A stretch of 64,000 bases of DNA from Calothrix brevissima NIES-22 (GTDB lineage: Bacteria; Cyanobacteriota; Cyanobacteriia; Cyanobacteriales; Nostocaceae), in NCBI RefSeq assembly GCF_002367995.1, contig NZ_AP018207.1:1364001-1428000 (forward strand), written 5' to 3'. The notes beneath the pieces were generated by a model, which saw only the letters and a list, made by a program, of their open reading frames with translations, was not told the DNA's origin and ran no database searches. Position numbers and translations under genes: made by a program. How positions within the stretch are numbered: the first letter of the stretch is position 1; every line of letters starts with the position of its first letter. This document shows, piece by piece, positions 36,089 through 45,358 of this stretch.

Positions 36089-36188
36089 ATACCAATTTAA
36101 ATAATCTTGGCGGCACATCAAGATATTCTATAGGGCATGGTAATGCCATGCCCCTACTATCCATCGCATTCTTTTTTCAAATTGGTCT
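36089..36188. mobile_element. ATACCAAT-family MITE-like element (copy C, inverted)
   Basis: ATACCAATTT at the left and AAATTGGTCT at the right end bound 100 bp whose reverse complement matches copies A (12045) and B (13623), including the GTAGGGGCATGGCA hairpin and the TTGATGTG stretch. Confidence 0.8.
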
Positions 36189-36202
36189 AAGCGTAACCAC
36201 CT

Positions 36203-36386
36203 GTGTCAACTTAAGCTAAAAGCTATATAGGGTGGGCGTTGTACAAAAACTTTCGCCCTCATCCCCTAACCCCTTCTCCTGGGGGAGAAGGGGAATTAAA
36301 TCTCTTGCTCCCCTCTCCCGCCGGGAGAGGGGCTGGGGGTGAGGGCAAAACGTTGTCGCCTAGTGGGTTTCGCGTTAAGTTGACAC
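36203..36386. mobile_element. MITE-like element with GTGTCAACTTAA ends and GAGGGC core
   Basis: GTGTCAACTTAA at 36203-36214 is the perfect inverse of 36375-36386. Inside, 36255-36346 is a GCCCTCA...TGAGGGC core with two hairpins, the same module as in the element at 12297-12443 though the outer ends are unrelated. The rest of the 450-bp gap (35971-36088) has fragments of GCGTAGC-type repeats only. Confidence 0.8.
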
Positions 36387-36420
36387 CAATGAAGCGTAAC
36401 CCGCCCCTACTAATTTTTGA

Positions 36421-37365
36421 TTAAGCGCAGTGATTGCTAGTAAGAGCGATCGCAACTAATTGGCCTGATAAATGAATTAGCTTGAGTTCATCATCGCGCA
36501 AAGTATGTGGTTGTTTCCACTGGAGAGACAACAAGCCCATAACTTTGTTACGGTAACTAATGGGTATAACTAAGTGTGCTTGAATACCAGATTTTTGGTA
36601 ATGGTCTACACTAGATAATTTTGGATCTTTCAGTACATTTAAGCATAATTGTACTTTTCCCGTAGCGATCGCCTCGCTCACCAGAGAATCTGCGGCTAAC
36701 CAGTTTTCTACAGTACCACCGTTACCGTAATCTCCCTGAACCGCACTGAGATTATTACCCTCAACTAGTTGCAGAATACAAGCATCAGCGCCAAAACTTT
36801 TACTAAAAGCTGTAGCAATTGGTTGGAGAGTTTCTTCTAAACTATTAGCTGCTTGGGTTACCTCTACCAACACCGTCAGCAGTGCCATTTGGGCATTAGC
36901 ACAGCGTAGTTCTTCTGTACGTTGTTTGAGTAAATCGTAGGTTTCCGCCGCCCTTTGGACTACAGCCTTGAGTTCTCCCGGGTCCCAAGGTTTAGTAATA
37001 TACTTGTAAACTTGCCCAGCGTTAATTGCTTCTACCAAGTCTTCAATATCTGTAAAGCCAGTCAAGATGATTCTGACTGTATCGGGGAATTGAGGTACTG
37101 TCTTGCTGAGAAATTCCGTACCTTTCATTTCTGGCATCCGTTGATCGGAGATAATCACCGCTACTTCGCCTTCAGCAGCCAACATTTGCAAGGCATTCAT
37201 GCCACTATCCGCTTTGAGAACTTGAAAATCGCGGCGAAAGGTACGATAGAGCAAATCTAGATTATCTGGTTCATCATCAACCACCAGAATTTTCAGTTTT
37301 TTCGGTCTTTCTAAAGTTCTTAATTGACGACGTTCTGTATTAAATTCCAGACCTGCATTATCCAT
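36421..37365 (-). CDS. Response regulator with receiver and GAF domains
   Basis: 314 residues. Receiver domain about 24-142 (ILVVDDEPDN, phospho-acceptor Asp in VIISDQRMPEMKG, Lys in YITKPWDP), of the subtype usually joined to HD-GYP or kinase outputs. A short coiled coil follows (about 150-170) and then a GAF domain (about 175-310: ADACILQLVEGNN, VIPISYRNKVMGLLSLQW). No DNA-binding or enzymatic output is present, so it probably signals by protein contact. No Cys-His bilin site in this GAF. Confidence 0.88.
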   Translation of the reverse strand: MDNAGLEFNTERRQLRTLERPKKLKILVVDDEPDNLDLLYRTFRRDFQVLKADSGMNALQMLAAEGEVAVIISDQRMPEMKGTEFLSKTVPQFPDTVRIILTGFTDIEDLVEAINAGQVYKYITKPWDPGELKAVVQRAAETYDLLKQRTEELRCANAQMALLTVLVEVTQAANSLEETLQPIATAFSKSFGADACILQLVEGNNLSAVQGDYGNGGTVENWLAADSLVSEAIATGKVQLCLNVLKDPKLSSVDHYQKSGIQAHLVIPISYRNKVMGLLSLQWKQPHTLRDDELKLIHLSGQLVAIALTSNHCA

Positions 37366-37486
37366 AAATACCTTAAATGCCTTTAAATATTTACTATCTT
37401 GTTATATTCCATACCAAGTTTATTCGATAAATAAATAACCAGCCTTGCGCAAATTTGCGGATGTAGATTAATAATGGGGAACAGGG

Positions 37487-37565
37487 CAACAGTCAACAGT
37501 CAACAGTCAACAGTCAACAGTCAACAGTCAACAGTCAACTGTCAACTGTCAACTGTCAACTGTCA
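37487..37565. repeat. GTCAACA then GTCAACT heptamer array
   Basis: About seven GTCAACA units turn abruptly into four GTCAACT units, so the array changes variant part-way, as at 29091. Confidence 0.9.
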
Positions 37566-37629
37566 TCGGGGTTTACTCGTTCTTTTCCGATAAAATAAAA
37601 CTTGCCTATCAGGTATTAATTTTTGACGT

Positions 37630-38718
37630 ATGACTGACCTACCACCCAACCTCCAAAATTCTGACAACGCTGATTCAGATATCGCCCAAGAGTTGCTGCG
37701 GAAGTTACGGCAAAAGCAAGGTAACTGGGTGGAATGGGGTCAAGCGATCGCTCATTTACAAAAAACAGGTTATAATCCTCAAGATATTTTTGAAGCTACT
37801 GGATTTGAGCCGATTCAACAAAATCAGGTGGTTGTTGGTTCTCAAGTTTACAGTTCTTTAGAAACAGGTGGCGCGTCCGAGGCGACGCGATCGCATTACG
37901 CTACACGCGGCAGTGATATTTTATATGAGTTACGCTTGCTCACCCACGAGGAACGAGCGGCGGCGGCGGATTTGACTTTTCAGCATAAGCTAGACATGGA
38001 TGAGGCGCGAGAAATCGCCAAAGCCATTAAAGAATATTCCCGGTTCCGGACTTTGCCGGAAGGATTTTCTGACCATCCGGGAGATGGGGTAGCATATCAT
38101 GCATGGAAACTCGCCAAGCAAAACTCAGATTTACAAGAGCGATCGCGCTTAATTGCTAAAGGGTTACGCTTCGCCCATACGCAAACAGCTAGGAAACAAA
38201 TAGAACAATTACTAACAGATTTTTCAGTCGCGCCAAAACGCCCAGCACCACTCTTACCCTTTTACCGCCTGGAATCGGAAGACGAATTACCCCGGATTGT
38301 TCCCGTAGTTGGCGAGTTACCATTGACACCAGAGGCTTTAAAATCTGTGCCCTTCGTCAGCGAAATTGAACCATTCCGTATGGTTAAATTTACAGGGGAG
38401 CAAGCTTGGGTACCATTACCAGGTTGGCAAGTGCTTTTAAGTGCAGAAGACCCAGTAGTAATTGTCGCAAATAGCGATCGCCTACCCAACCAAACTCAAC
38501 AGACTAAATTAGAAAAATTTTTGGTAATAGTAGATCGCGCCCAACGTCAATGGGATGCTTCTAGCTACTTTATTGTCGATAACTCTGGCGAACTTGATAT
38601 TCAATGGTTTGACACTGCAGCTGAAATCCCCTTATTAGGCAAAGTAATTATCATCTTGCGTCCTAAGAAAATCCTGGATGAAGAATTTACCAAAGATTCT
38701 TGGCAAATTGACGAATAA
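37630..38718 (+). CDS. raf1: Rubisco accumulation factor 1
   Basis: 362-residue Raf1, the dimeric chaperone that holds RbcL dimers until the RbcL8 core forms. An N-terminal helical domain is seen (LLRKLRQKQGNWVEWGQ, then GSDILYELRLLTHEERAAAADLTFQ), a linker, and a C-terminal beta domain that serves dimerisation (from about residue 205: LLPFYRLESEDELPRIVPVVGELP). Length and order fit cyanobacterial Raf1. A terminator follows at 38794. Confidence 0.93.
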   Translation: MTDLPPNLQNSDNADSDIAQELLRKLRQKQGNWVEWGQAIAHLQKTGYNPQDIFEATGFEPIQQNQVVVGSQVYSSLETGGASEATRSHYATRGSDILYELRLLTHEERAAAADLTFQHKLDMDEAREIAKAIKEYSRFRTLPEGFSDHPGDGVAYHAWKLAKQNSDLQERSRLIAKGLRFAHTQTARKQIEQLLTDFSVAPKRPAPLLPFYRLESEDELPRIVPVVGELPLTPEALKSVPFVSEIEPFRMVKFTGEQAWVPLPGWQVLLSAEDPVVIVANSDRLPNQTQQTKLEKFLVIVDRAQRQWDASSYFIVDNSGELDIQWFDTAAEIPLLGKVIIILRPKKILDEEFTKDSWQIDE

Positions 38719-38793
38719 ATCAATATTCCTCTGACAGAAAACCGCATTAGCTAATTTCACTGTAGATCTATTTAATAATAGATGTAGTAATAG

Positions 38794-38827
38794 TTACCCC
38801 CCTGATTTAGCAGAGGGGTAATTTTTT
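38794..38827 (+). terminator. Rho-independent terminator of raf1
   Basis: TTACCCC (38794-38800) pairs with GGGGTAA (38815-38821), followed by six T. The remainder of the 330-bp gap to 39048 holds nothing I recognise besides an AT-rich presumed promoter region of the next gene. Confidence 0.8.
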
Positions 38828-39048
38828 AGCTGTCAAGTTAAATAGTAAGAGGTGATCCAGGAGCGCATAAACAATTCAAATTAAGATAAAACTAGATTTA
38901 TTCACTTCAAAATGCGTAATTAGACGCAATTCTCACGACTAAGTTGTTGATTGCTGACAACCAACAGATTTAATTTTCCTGATATGTGTGATTAGAAAAA
39001 TAAATCAGGGAACACTGAATCTAGAAGTTTAAATTTTCCAAAAATTTT

Positions 39049-42000
39049 ATGAGCATTAAAGATGATGAACCCTCTAGGCAATTAGATCTGCAAGACTGTC
39101 AAACACATTTAAGGCTAACAGTTCAGTACCAAAAAATCTTGGGGAGAATTTTAGCGAAGATTCGCGCATGTATAAATATCGAATCTTTGTGTTCAGCTAC
39201 TTGTCAAGATATTTGTCGCCAATTGCAGATTGAGCGAGTCGGAATTTATCGCTTTAACACAGACTGGAGTGGTTATTTCATCAATCGTTATGGCTTTGCA
39301 GAATCTCCTTGGAATACATTAACAGCCTTTGGGCAAGATTTAGTCTGGCAAGACTCTCATTTACAAGAAACCCAAGGAGGAAGATACCGCAAAAACGAGC
39401 CATTTGCTGTAGCTGACATTTATGAAGCCGGACATGCGCGTTGTCATCTTGAAGTGTTAGAACAGTTTCAGATTCGAGCTTATGCGATCGCACCGATTTT
39501 TGTGGGTGCTAAATTATGGGGTTTGCTAGCCGCTTATCAACATTCTCAGCCACACCATTGGTATACTCACGAAGTTGAATTCGTCGCCCAAGCTGCTAGC
39601 CATTTAGGAATCGCCATGCAGCAAGCAGAAATGCTCGAACAAAGCAAGCAACAAACCGCCCAACTACAAGATGCAATTGCGCGACAACGTGCGCTGACAG
39701 AAGTAGTCGGCAATATTCGTTCCTCTGTCAACACCGAAATTATTCTCGACACCGCTTGTCAAGAACTCTGCAAACTCCTGAAGCTAGAGCGAGCAGCAGT
39801 TTATCGCTTTAATGAAGACTGGAGTGGCGAATTTGTCAGCGAATTTGGGATTGTGGAACCAAAATGGCATCGCATCAATCCATTTGGCAAAAATTTGGTT
39901 TGGGAAGATACCCACCTCCAAGAAACTAAAGGCGGACGCTACCGCAATAACGAAAGTTTTGCTGTCAACGACATTTACCAAGCCGGACATACTCGCTGTC
40001 ATATCGATATTCTCGAACAATTTAAGATTCGGGCTTATGCTTTAGTACCAATATTTATTGGGAATAAACTATGGGGACTGTTAGCAGCCTATCAACATTC
40101 AAAACCCCGTGAATGGGCAGATTATGAAGTTGAGTTTTTGGGGCAAGTCGGGGCACAATTGGGAGTAGCAATCCAGCAAGCCGAGAATTTAACTCAATCC
40201 AAACAACAAGCAGCAGCCCTCAAAGATGCGATCGCTCGTCAACGCGCCCTCACTGAAGTAGTTGGCAAAATTCGCTCCTCCTTAGATATTAATTTAATCC
40301 TCAAAACTACTTGTCAGGAAGTTTGTAAATTATTAAAAGTTGAGCGCGTCGCTGTTTATCGCTTTGCGGCTGACTGGAGTGGCGAATTTGTCAGTCATTT
40401 CGGTATGGTTGAGGCTCAGTGGGACAGCATCAATCCCTTTGGTAAAAATCTTGTTTGGGATGATACCTACCTCAAAGAAAGCAAAGGCGGACGCTACCGC
40501 AACAACGAAAGTTTTGCTGTCAATGATGTTTACCAAGCCGGACACTCGCGCTGTCACCTAGATATTTTAGAGCAATTCAAAATTCGCGCTTACGTATTAA
40601 CACCGATTTTTGTCGGTCGGAATTTATGGGGATTGCTAGCCGCTTATCAACATTCTGCACCTCTCCAGTGGGATACGGTGGAAGTTGAATTTTTGGCACA
40701 GGTGGCGAGTCAATTAGGGGTAGCCATGCAAAGTTCGCAAATGATGACCCAAATTCAAACGCGAGCAGATGAAATGCATAAATCTGCCGAACAGCGCCGG
40801 ATTTTATTTGATTTAGTGGTGAAAATTCGCGAATCTCTGGATTTAGAAACAATATTTTCCACCATAGTCCAGGAAGTCAGGCGATCGCTCAGATGCGATC
40901 GCGTCGGTATCTTTCGTTTCGATTCTCATGTCAATTTTTGTAGTGGTGAATTTATTGCTGAAGATGTGCTACCGCAGTTTAATTCCACCCTCGCCGTCAA
41001 GATGCAAGACTATTGCTTTGGCGAAGAGTTTACATTGCAATATCGTCAAGGCAAAGCACAAGTTATATCTGATGTCAATAAAATTAGTACCAAATTGCCT
41101 CATCTAGATCTCATTGAACGCTTCCAGATCAAAGCCGAAATTATTGTCCCACTCATGGAAGGTGATGAATTATGGGGATTGTTGTGTATTCACCAATGCA
41201 CCCATGCACGTAATTGGGGAGAAGCAGAATTAGAATTTGCTAACCAAGTAGCAGCTCAACTAAGTGTAGCTTTACGTCAAGCCAACTTATTTCAGCAATC
41301 AAGTTTATTAGGACAAACCCGTGAAGAAGCAAATCAACTCGCCAATGCATTAAACGAGCTACGTACAGCACAAATGCAAATTATTCATGCGGAAAAAATG
41401 GCCAGTTTGGGACAATTAGTAGCTGGGGTAGCTCATGAAATTAATAATCCGATTAATTTCATTCACGGTAACTTAGAACATGCCCATCAATACACCCAAG
41501 AGTTGCTCAAATTTGTGAATCTTTATCGGCATCATCATCCCTATGCAGCAACAGAAATACAAGAGTTTTGGCAAAAAGCCGAGATTGAATTTTTATTTGA
41601 CGACTTACCGAAATTATTTCAATCGATGCAGGTGGGTACCGAACGCATCCGCAACATTGTTACCTCTTTACGGAATTTTTCTCGCCTAGATGAAGCCGAA
41701 TTTAAACAAGCAAATATTCATGAAGGTATCGATAGTACATTGATGATTTTGCAACATCGATTAAAGACATCTAGCGATCGTCAAACAATTCATGTCAGTA
41801 GAGAATATGATTCATTACCAGTGATTGAATGTTATCCCGGTCAATTAAATCAAGTATTCATGAATTTACTTTCCAACGCCATTGATGCTTTAGAAGAACG
41901 CAATGCGCGACTCTCACCGGAAGTCATCGCTGCTAAACCCAGCGCCATCCGCATTTCTACTTCTCTGCTCAATCAAGATTGGATATCTATTCGCATAATT

Positions 42001-42246
42001 GACAACGGACTAGGTATAGATGAAACAGTAATATCTCGCCTGTTCGATCCATTTTTTACCACTAAAGTTGTTGGTAAAGGTACCGGGTTAGGACTTTCTA
42101 TAAGCTATCAGATTGTCACAGATAAACATCATGGCAAAATCTACTGTCACTCTGAAGTTGGTACAGGTACGGAATTTGTAGTTGAATTACCAATTCATCA
42201 AGAAATAGCTAAAAAAGCGCTAGTTAAAGCTAAAGCAGCAGAATAG
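39049..42246 (+). CDS. Sensor histidine kinase with three tandem cyanobacteriochrome-type GAF domains plus a fourth GAF
   Basis: 1065 residues, soluble. GAF1-3 are about 60-60% or more alike by eye and each carries the Cys-His pair that binds bilin covalently in red/green cyanobacteriochromes: C132-H133, C317-H318 and C502-H503, inside AGHxRCHx(D/E)xLEQF. The accompanying WxD(T/S) and GGRYRxNE(S/P)FAV segments match AnPixJ-like domains. GAF4 (about 600-745) has a DYCF motif (C656) but P684-H685 in place of Cys-His. A coiled coil leads to the kinase core: H796 in AHEINNP, SNAIDALEE, DNGLGIDE and GKGTGLGLSI. Likely a light sensor; its output partner is unknown. Identity as photoreceptor is inferred from motifs. 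Confidence 0.85.
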   Translation: MSIKDDEPSRQLDLQDCQTHLRLTVQYQKILGRILAKIRACINIESLCSATCQDICRQLQIERVGIYRFNTDWSGYFINRYGFAESPWNTLTAFGQDLVWQDSHLQETQGGRYRKNEPFAVADIYEAGHARCHLEVLEQFQIRAYAIAPIFVGAKLWGLLAAYQHSQPHHWYTHEVEFVAQAASHLGIAMQQAEMLEQSKQQTAQLQDAIARQRALTEVVGNIRSSVNTEIILDTACQELCKLLKLERAAVYRFNEDWSGEFVSEFGIVEPKWHRINPFGKNLVWEDTHLQETKGGRYRNNESFAVNDIYQAGHTRCHIDILEQFKIRAYALVPIFIGNKLWGLLAAYQHSKPREWADYEVEFLGQVGAQLGVAIQQAENLTQSKQQAAALKDAIARQRALTEVVGKIRSSLDINLILKTTCQEVCKLLKVERVAVYRFAADWSGEFVSHFGMVEAQWDSINPFGKNLVWDDTYLKESKGGRYRNNESFAVNDVYQAGHSRCHLDILEQFKIRAYVLTPIFVGRNLWGLLAAYQHSAPLQWDTVEVEFLAQVASQLGVAMQSSQMMTQIQTRADEMHKSAEQRRILFDLVVKIRESLDLETIFSTIVQEVRRSLRCDRVGIFRFDSHVNFCSGEFIAEDVLPQFNSTLAVKMQDYCFGEEFTLQYRQGKAQVISDVNKISTKLPHLDLIERFQIKAEIIVPLMEGDELWGLLCIHQCTHARNWGEAELEFANQVAAQLSVALRQANLFQQSSLLGQTREEANQLANALNELRTAQMQIIHAEKMASLGQLVAGVAHEINNPINFIHGNLEHAHQYTQELLKFVNLYRHHHPYAATEIQEFWQKAEIEFLFDDLPKLFQSMQVGTERIRNIVTSLRNFSRLDEAEFKQANIHEGIDSTLMILQHRLKTSSDRQTIHVSREYDSLPVIECYPGQLNQVFMNLLSNAIDALEERNARLSPEVIAAKPSAIRISTSLLNQDWISIRIIDNGLGIDETVISRLFDPFFTTKVVGKGTGLGLSISYQIVTDKHHGKIYCHSEVGTGTEFVVELPIHQEIAKKALVKAKAAE

Positions 42247-42369
42247 TTATTCATCACGGATAGATTTAACGGCGATCGCTCTTTTTTAATTGTGGATGAA
42301 AGCGCGATCGCTATCGAAATCACGTTAAAATTAAATCAATATTGCTTTTGCTATCGGCAAATATTAAGT

Positions 42370-42846
42370 ATGAAATGGGAAGAAGTTTGTGTCAATAAAA
42401 ATTTACAGGATTTACCCTTCAAAATCGAATTAAATAAATGGGGTCAAATTGTTATGAGTCCCGTAAAAATCAAACATTCTTTTTACCAAGGGAGAATCCA
42501 ACGTTTATTAGAATCTTTAGTAGATACAGGAGAAGTGATGCCAGAATGTGCTATAGACACATCAGATGGGGTGAAAGTTGCTGACGTTGTTTGGTGTTCT
42601 GAGGAACGATTTACTCAAATTGAAGATGAAGTGTCAGCCTCAATTGCACCAGAAATTTGTATAGAAGTTAAATCAAGTGGTAACAGTTTAGAAGAAATGG
42701 AATTTAAACAAAAATTATATTTAGAAGCTAAAGCTATAGAAGTATGGATATGTAATGAACAAGGTGAAATGAAATTTTATAATGAACAAGGTGAATTAGA
42801 ACAATCTTTATTAGTCCCAACGTTTCCTAAGCAAATTAAACGCTAA
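42370..42846 (+). CDS. Uma2-family putative endonuclease (DUF820), second copy
   Basis: 158 residues from ATG 42370; an in-frame GTG at 42292 would add 26 residues beginning in a HIP1 site and seems less likely. Core features: KVADVVWCSEERF (Asp), EICIEVKSSGNSLEEM (E-x-K) and AIEVWICNEQGEMKFYNEQG. It therefore has the E-x-K pair fully, unlike the copy at 33396. Role unknown, as for the family. Confidence 0.82.
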   Translation: MKWEEVCVNKNLQDLPFKIELNKWGQIVMSPVKIKHSFYQGRIQRLLESLVDTGEVMPECAIDTSDGVKVADVVWCSEERFTQIEDEVSASIAPEICIEVKSSGNSLEEMEFKQKLYLEAKAIEVWICNEQGEMKFYNEQGELEQSLLVPTFPKQIKR

Positions 42847-43001
42847 TTAATTCAAAAGTCATCATCATGGGTAAAAATTACCCTAATCAGAAGAAATTAT
42901 ATTCTCATTACCTAATAATTTGCGATTGCCGATCGCACAGTAACTACATCAGCTTTGATACCTACTTAAATGCATAGCAGCCAATTTATACCGTATTATC
43001 T

Positions 43002-44165
43002 CTAAGGATAGGTGTAACCATTAATTTGAACGCCACCATAAGGCCCTGGTGTTGGACGAGGTAGAGAAATTCGCGACTGGGGTAATTGAGTAGGTTGCTG
43101 TACGCCATAGTTACCATACAACATGGGATTTGAATTATTGACAACACCTGGTATAGAACTTGGCGGAGAATAGGGCGAAATATTATTGCTCGTAGCAGAG
43201 GTAACAGCTGGTGTTACTGCTGTGGTTGTTGGCGTTACATTGACTAATGGCTGACTATTATTGAAGTTGGTTGCAGTTGGTTGATTATAAATTCTTCCCG
43301 GATTGAAGTTATTATTATTGGGTAAAGTTTGAATAGGTAGGCTATTAGTTGATGGTAATTTGGCTCCATTATTTACTGCATTGTATGCCGCATTACCCAT
43401 AATATTTGTCTGACTATTTGAATTTGGATTGATTAATTTTACACTAGCTTCTGAATTACTCCCCATAATATTTATAGGTTGAGAAACTGGGAAATTCAAA
43501 TTCAAATTATTTTGATTTTGTGATTTATTAATCGCATCTGCCAATGGGTTAATATTTACAGAATCGCGATTAATTTTTGCTTGGGGTTCTAATAGCAATC
43601 CTGAGTTATTAGCTGATATATTTACACCAATTTCCTCTGAAGAATTAGTTAAAGATTTAGCTCCTGATAATGGACTATGACTATAACCAGAGCGCAATAA
43701 ATTATCTGCTTGGACAACAAAGGGGTTATTTTCTATCAAAGTGGATTTGGTATCAAAAATTTCCCTGGTAGCATCAGATTGAGAAACATTGCTAACGGCA
43801 GGTTTTTGACTAACAACATCATCAAATAAGTTTTGGTTGTTTTGATTTTTGCGATTCTCTTCTGGGAGAATTAATGGTGGTACTACAGTGACTCGTCCTA
43901 AGTCTTGAGTCAAGGCGGGAAAATTATCAACATCGGCGATCGCATCTCTATCTTCTGTCGAAAGTGAAGATTCACCTACCTTGGAGACATCAGCTACAGG
44001 ATTTGGCTTTTGTGTCAACATCTCTGGATCGGAGAGATATTCCCAACCAACCAACCCAAACACAGATAACAAAATTGCTGTTACCCAAAAACTCGGCTTT
44101 CCTAAATTCAAGAGTCTGGCTTTGAGGTAACGTAAGTATGCAGGGGGATAATGTTGATTTGACAT
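43002..44165 (-). CDS. Asn/Ser/Pro-rich membrane-anchored hypothetical protein
   Basis: 387 residues. A short basic N-terminus, one membrane span at about residues 27-45 (FWVTAILLSVFGLVGWEYL), then a low-complexity exterior rich in Asn, Ser, Pro, Thr and Gln with no predicted fold. Ends in a Pro/Tyr/Gly-rich segment (GPYGGVQINGYTYP). It could be a cell-wall spanning linker; I know no family. Confidence 0.65.
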   Translation of the reverse strand: MSNQHYPPAYLRYLKARLLNLGKPSFWVTAILLSVFGLVGWEYLSDPEMLTQKPNPVADVSKVGESSLSTEDRDAIADVDNFPALTQDLGRVTVVPPLILPEENRKNQNNQNLFDDVVSQKPAVSNVSQSDATREIFDTKSTLIENNPFVVQADNLLRSGYSHSPLSGAKSLTNSSEEIGVNISANNSGLLLEPQAKINRDSVNINPLADAINKSQNQNNLNLNFPVSQPINIMGSNSEASVKLINPNSNSQTNIMGNAAYNAVNNGAKLPSTNSLPIQTLPNNNNFNPGRIYNQPTATNFNNSQPLVNVTPTTTAVTPAVTSATSNNISPYSPPSSIPGVVNNSNPMLYGNYGVQQPTQLPQSRISLPRPTPGPYGGVQINGYTYP

Positions 44166-44572
44166 AAGTTTAGCTATGGAGAATTTACTGAGAAGCGGTA
44201 ATAATTTAGGTAATTTCCGATAATAGATATTGCTTAAGCGTGAATTTTGAGAAAAGATAGCAAATAAATTTTCAGGTTGATTTCATCCTAACTGCTCAAT
44301 CTTCATGAGTCATGGGCGATAAATAATTATTTGTAAAAAATTTACTTTTCCCGATTTAGTTTATTCAATAAGGTTTTCCTGATGGAATGAGATAGCTGTT
44401 TATCCGCGATGGTTACTTTAGATATGATCAGAAATTAAAACCTGGTCTAAGTTTATGGTTGTAGCTATTTTCTAGTTACTCAAATGTGCGTTGCTCTGTT
44501 CGATATGACGATAAAGGCATTGCCAGCCTTGTTCTCGCATTGCATAGTACTATTTACCAGGAGACTCCGGCA
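44166..44572. other. Divergent intergenic region, no element recognised
   Basis: Gap between the Asn-rich protein (minus) and the CBS-CP12 gene (plus). AT-rich, presumably two promoters; an in-frame GTG at 44486 exists but the AGGAGA at 44559-44564 points to a start at 44573. Confidence 0.4.
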
Positions 44573-45190
44573 ATGATGAAAGCTGAAGATATCATGACCA
44601 AAAATGTAGTCACCATTCGTGGTTCAGCAACAGTTGCTGAAGCGGTGGGACTAATGAAGGAGAAAGGATTGCGTGCTTTGGTTGTGGATCGTCGTCACGA
44701 GCATGATGCCTATGGCATAGTCACTGAAACAGATATTGTTTATAAAGTAACAGCTTACGGTAAAGACCCCAAGCAAATACGGATTTACGAAATCATGAGC
44801 AAGCCTTGCATTGTCGTTAATCCTGAGTTGGGTGTGGAATATGTAGCACGGTTATTTGCTAATACTGGTATTCGTAGGGCACCTGTGATTAAAGGTAAGC
44901 TGTTAGGGATTGTTTCTATTACTGATATTTTGACAAAAAGCGACTTTGTCGAAGCTCCCACAAGCTTAGTGCTAGGAGAAAGAATTCAAAACGCGATCGC
45001 ATCAGCTCGTGCTATTTGTACCGAACAAGGAGCCTATTCCAAAGCCTGCGCCGCCGCTTGGGATGAAGTAGAAGAACTTCAAGCAGAAGCAGCCCATCAA
45101 AAAGCCGAAAGTATGGAATCAGCCAAGCTGTCTTTTCAAAAATACTGTAAAGACAACCCAGCAGCCCCGGAATGTCGGCAGTATAGTTAG
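44573..45190 (+). CDS. CBS-domain/CP12 fusion protein
   Basis: 205 residues from ATG 44573, chosen because AGGAGA lies at 44559-44564. Two CBS motifs (about residues 5-60 and 75-130: MKAEDIMTKNVVTI, GIVTETDIVYK, then IMSKPCIVV, GIVSITDILTK) form an adenosyl-ligand-binding pair. The C-terminal about 70 residues are a CP12 domain: CTEQGAYSKACAAAWDEVEEL, then AEAAHQKA and CKDNPAAPEC, with both redox Cys pairs. CP12 clamps GAPDH and phosphoribulokinase in the dark; the fusion suggests control of Calvin-cycle enzymes by both redox and adenylate state. The family of fusions is known in cyanobacteria; the ligand here is not. Confidence 0.9.
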   Translation: MMKAEDIMTKNVVTIRGSATVAEAVGLMKEKGLRALVVDRRHEHDAYGIVTETDIVYKVTAYGKDPKQIRIYEIMSKPCIVVNPELGVEYVARLFANTGIRRAPVIKGKLLGIVSITDILTKSDFVEAPTSLVLGERIQNAIASARAICTEQGAYSKACAAAWDEVEELQAEAAHQKAESMESAKLSFQKYCKDNPAAPECRQYS

Positions 45191-45210
45191 AGGCTAGAGG
45201 GCAGGGGGCA

Positions 45211-45282
45211 GGGGGACAAGGAGGACAAGGGGGACAAGGGGGACAAGGGGGACAAGGGGGACAAGGGGGACAAGGAGGACAA
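45211..45282. repeat. Eight GGGGGACAA nonamers
   Basis: 72 bases, 8 units of 9 with GGAGGACAA variants in the second and last. A 9-base, not 7-base, period. The minus strand reads as CPP repeats, giving a spurious frame. Confidence 0.92.
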
Positions 45283-45302
45283 ATGACTAATGACAATTGT
45301 AC

Positions 45303-45322
45303 AGACGCGATTAATCGCGTCT
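45303..45322. repeat. AGACGCGATTAATCGCGTCT palindrome
   Basis: 20-base perfect palindrome, copy of the one at 18866-18887, here between CBS-CP12 and the convergent lptF. Confidence 0.75.
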
Positions 45323-45358
45323 CCAACAATTAACCAATGCCCCATGCCCCATTTCAAT

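Noticed and set aside
45012-45329. Minus-strand Cys/Pro repeat frame
   Set aside because: Produced by the 9-base repeat at 45211-45282 and antisense to the CBS-CP12 gene.
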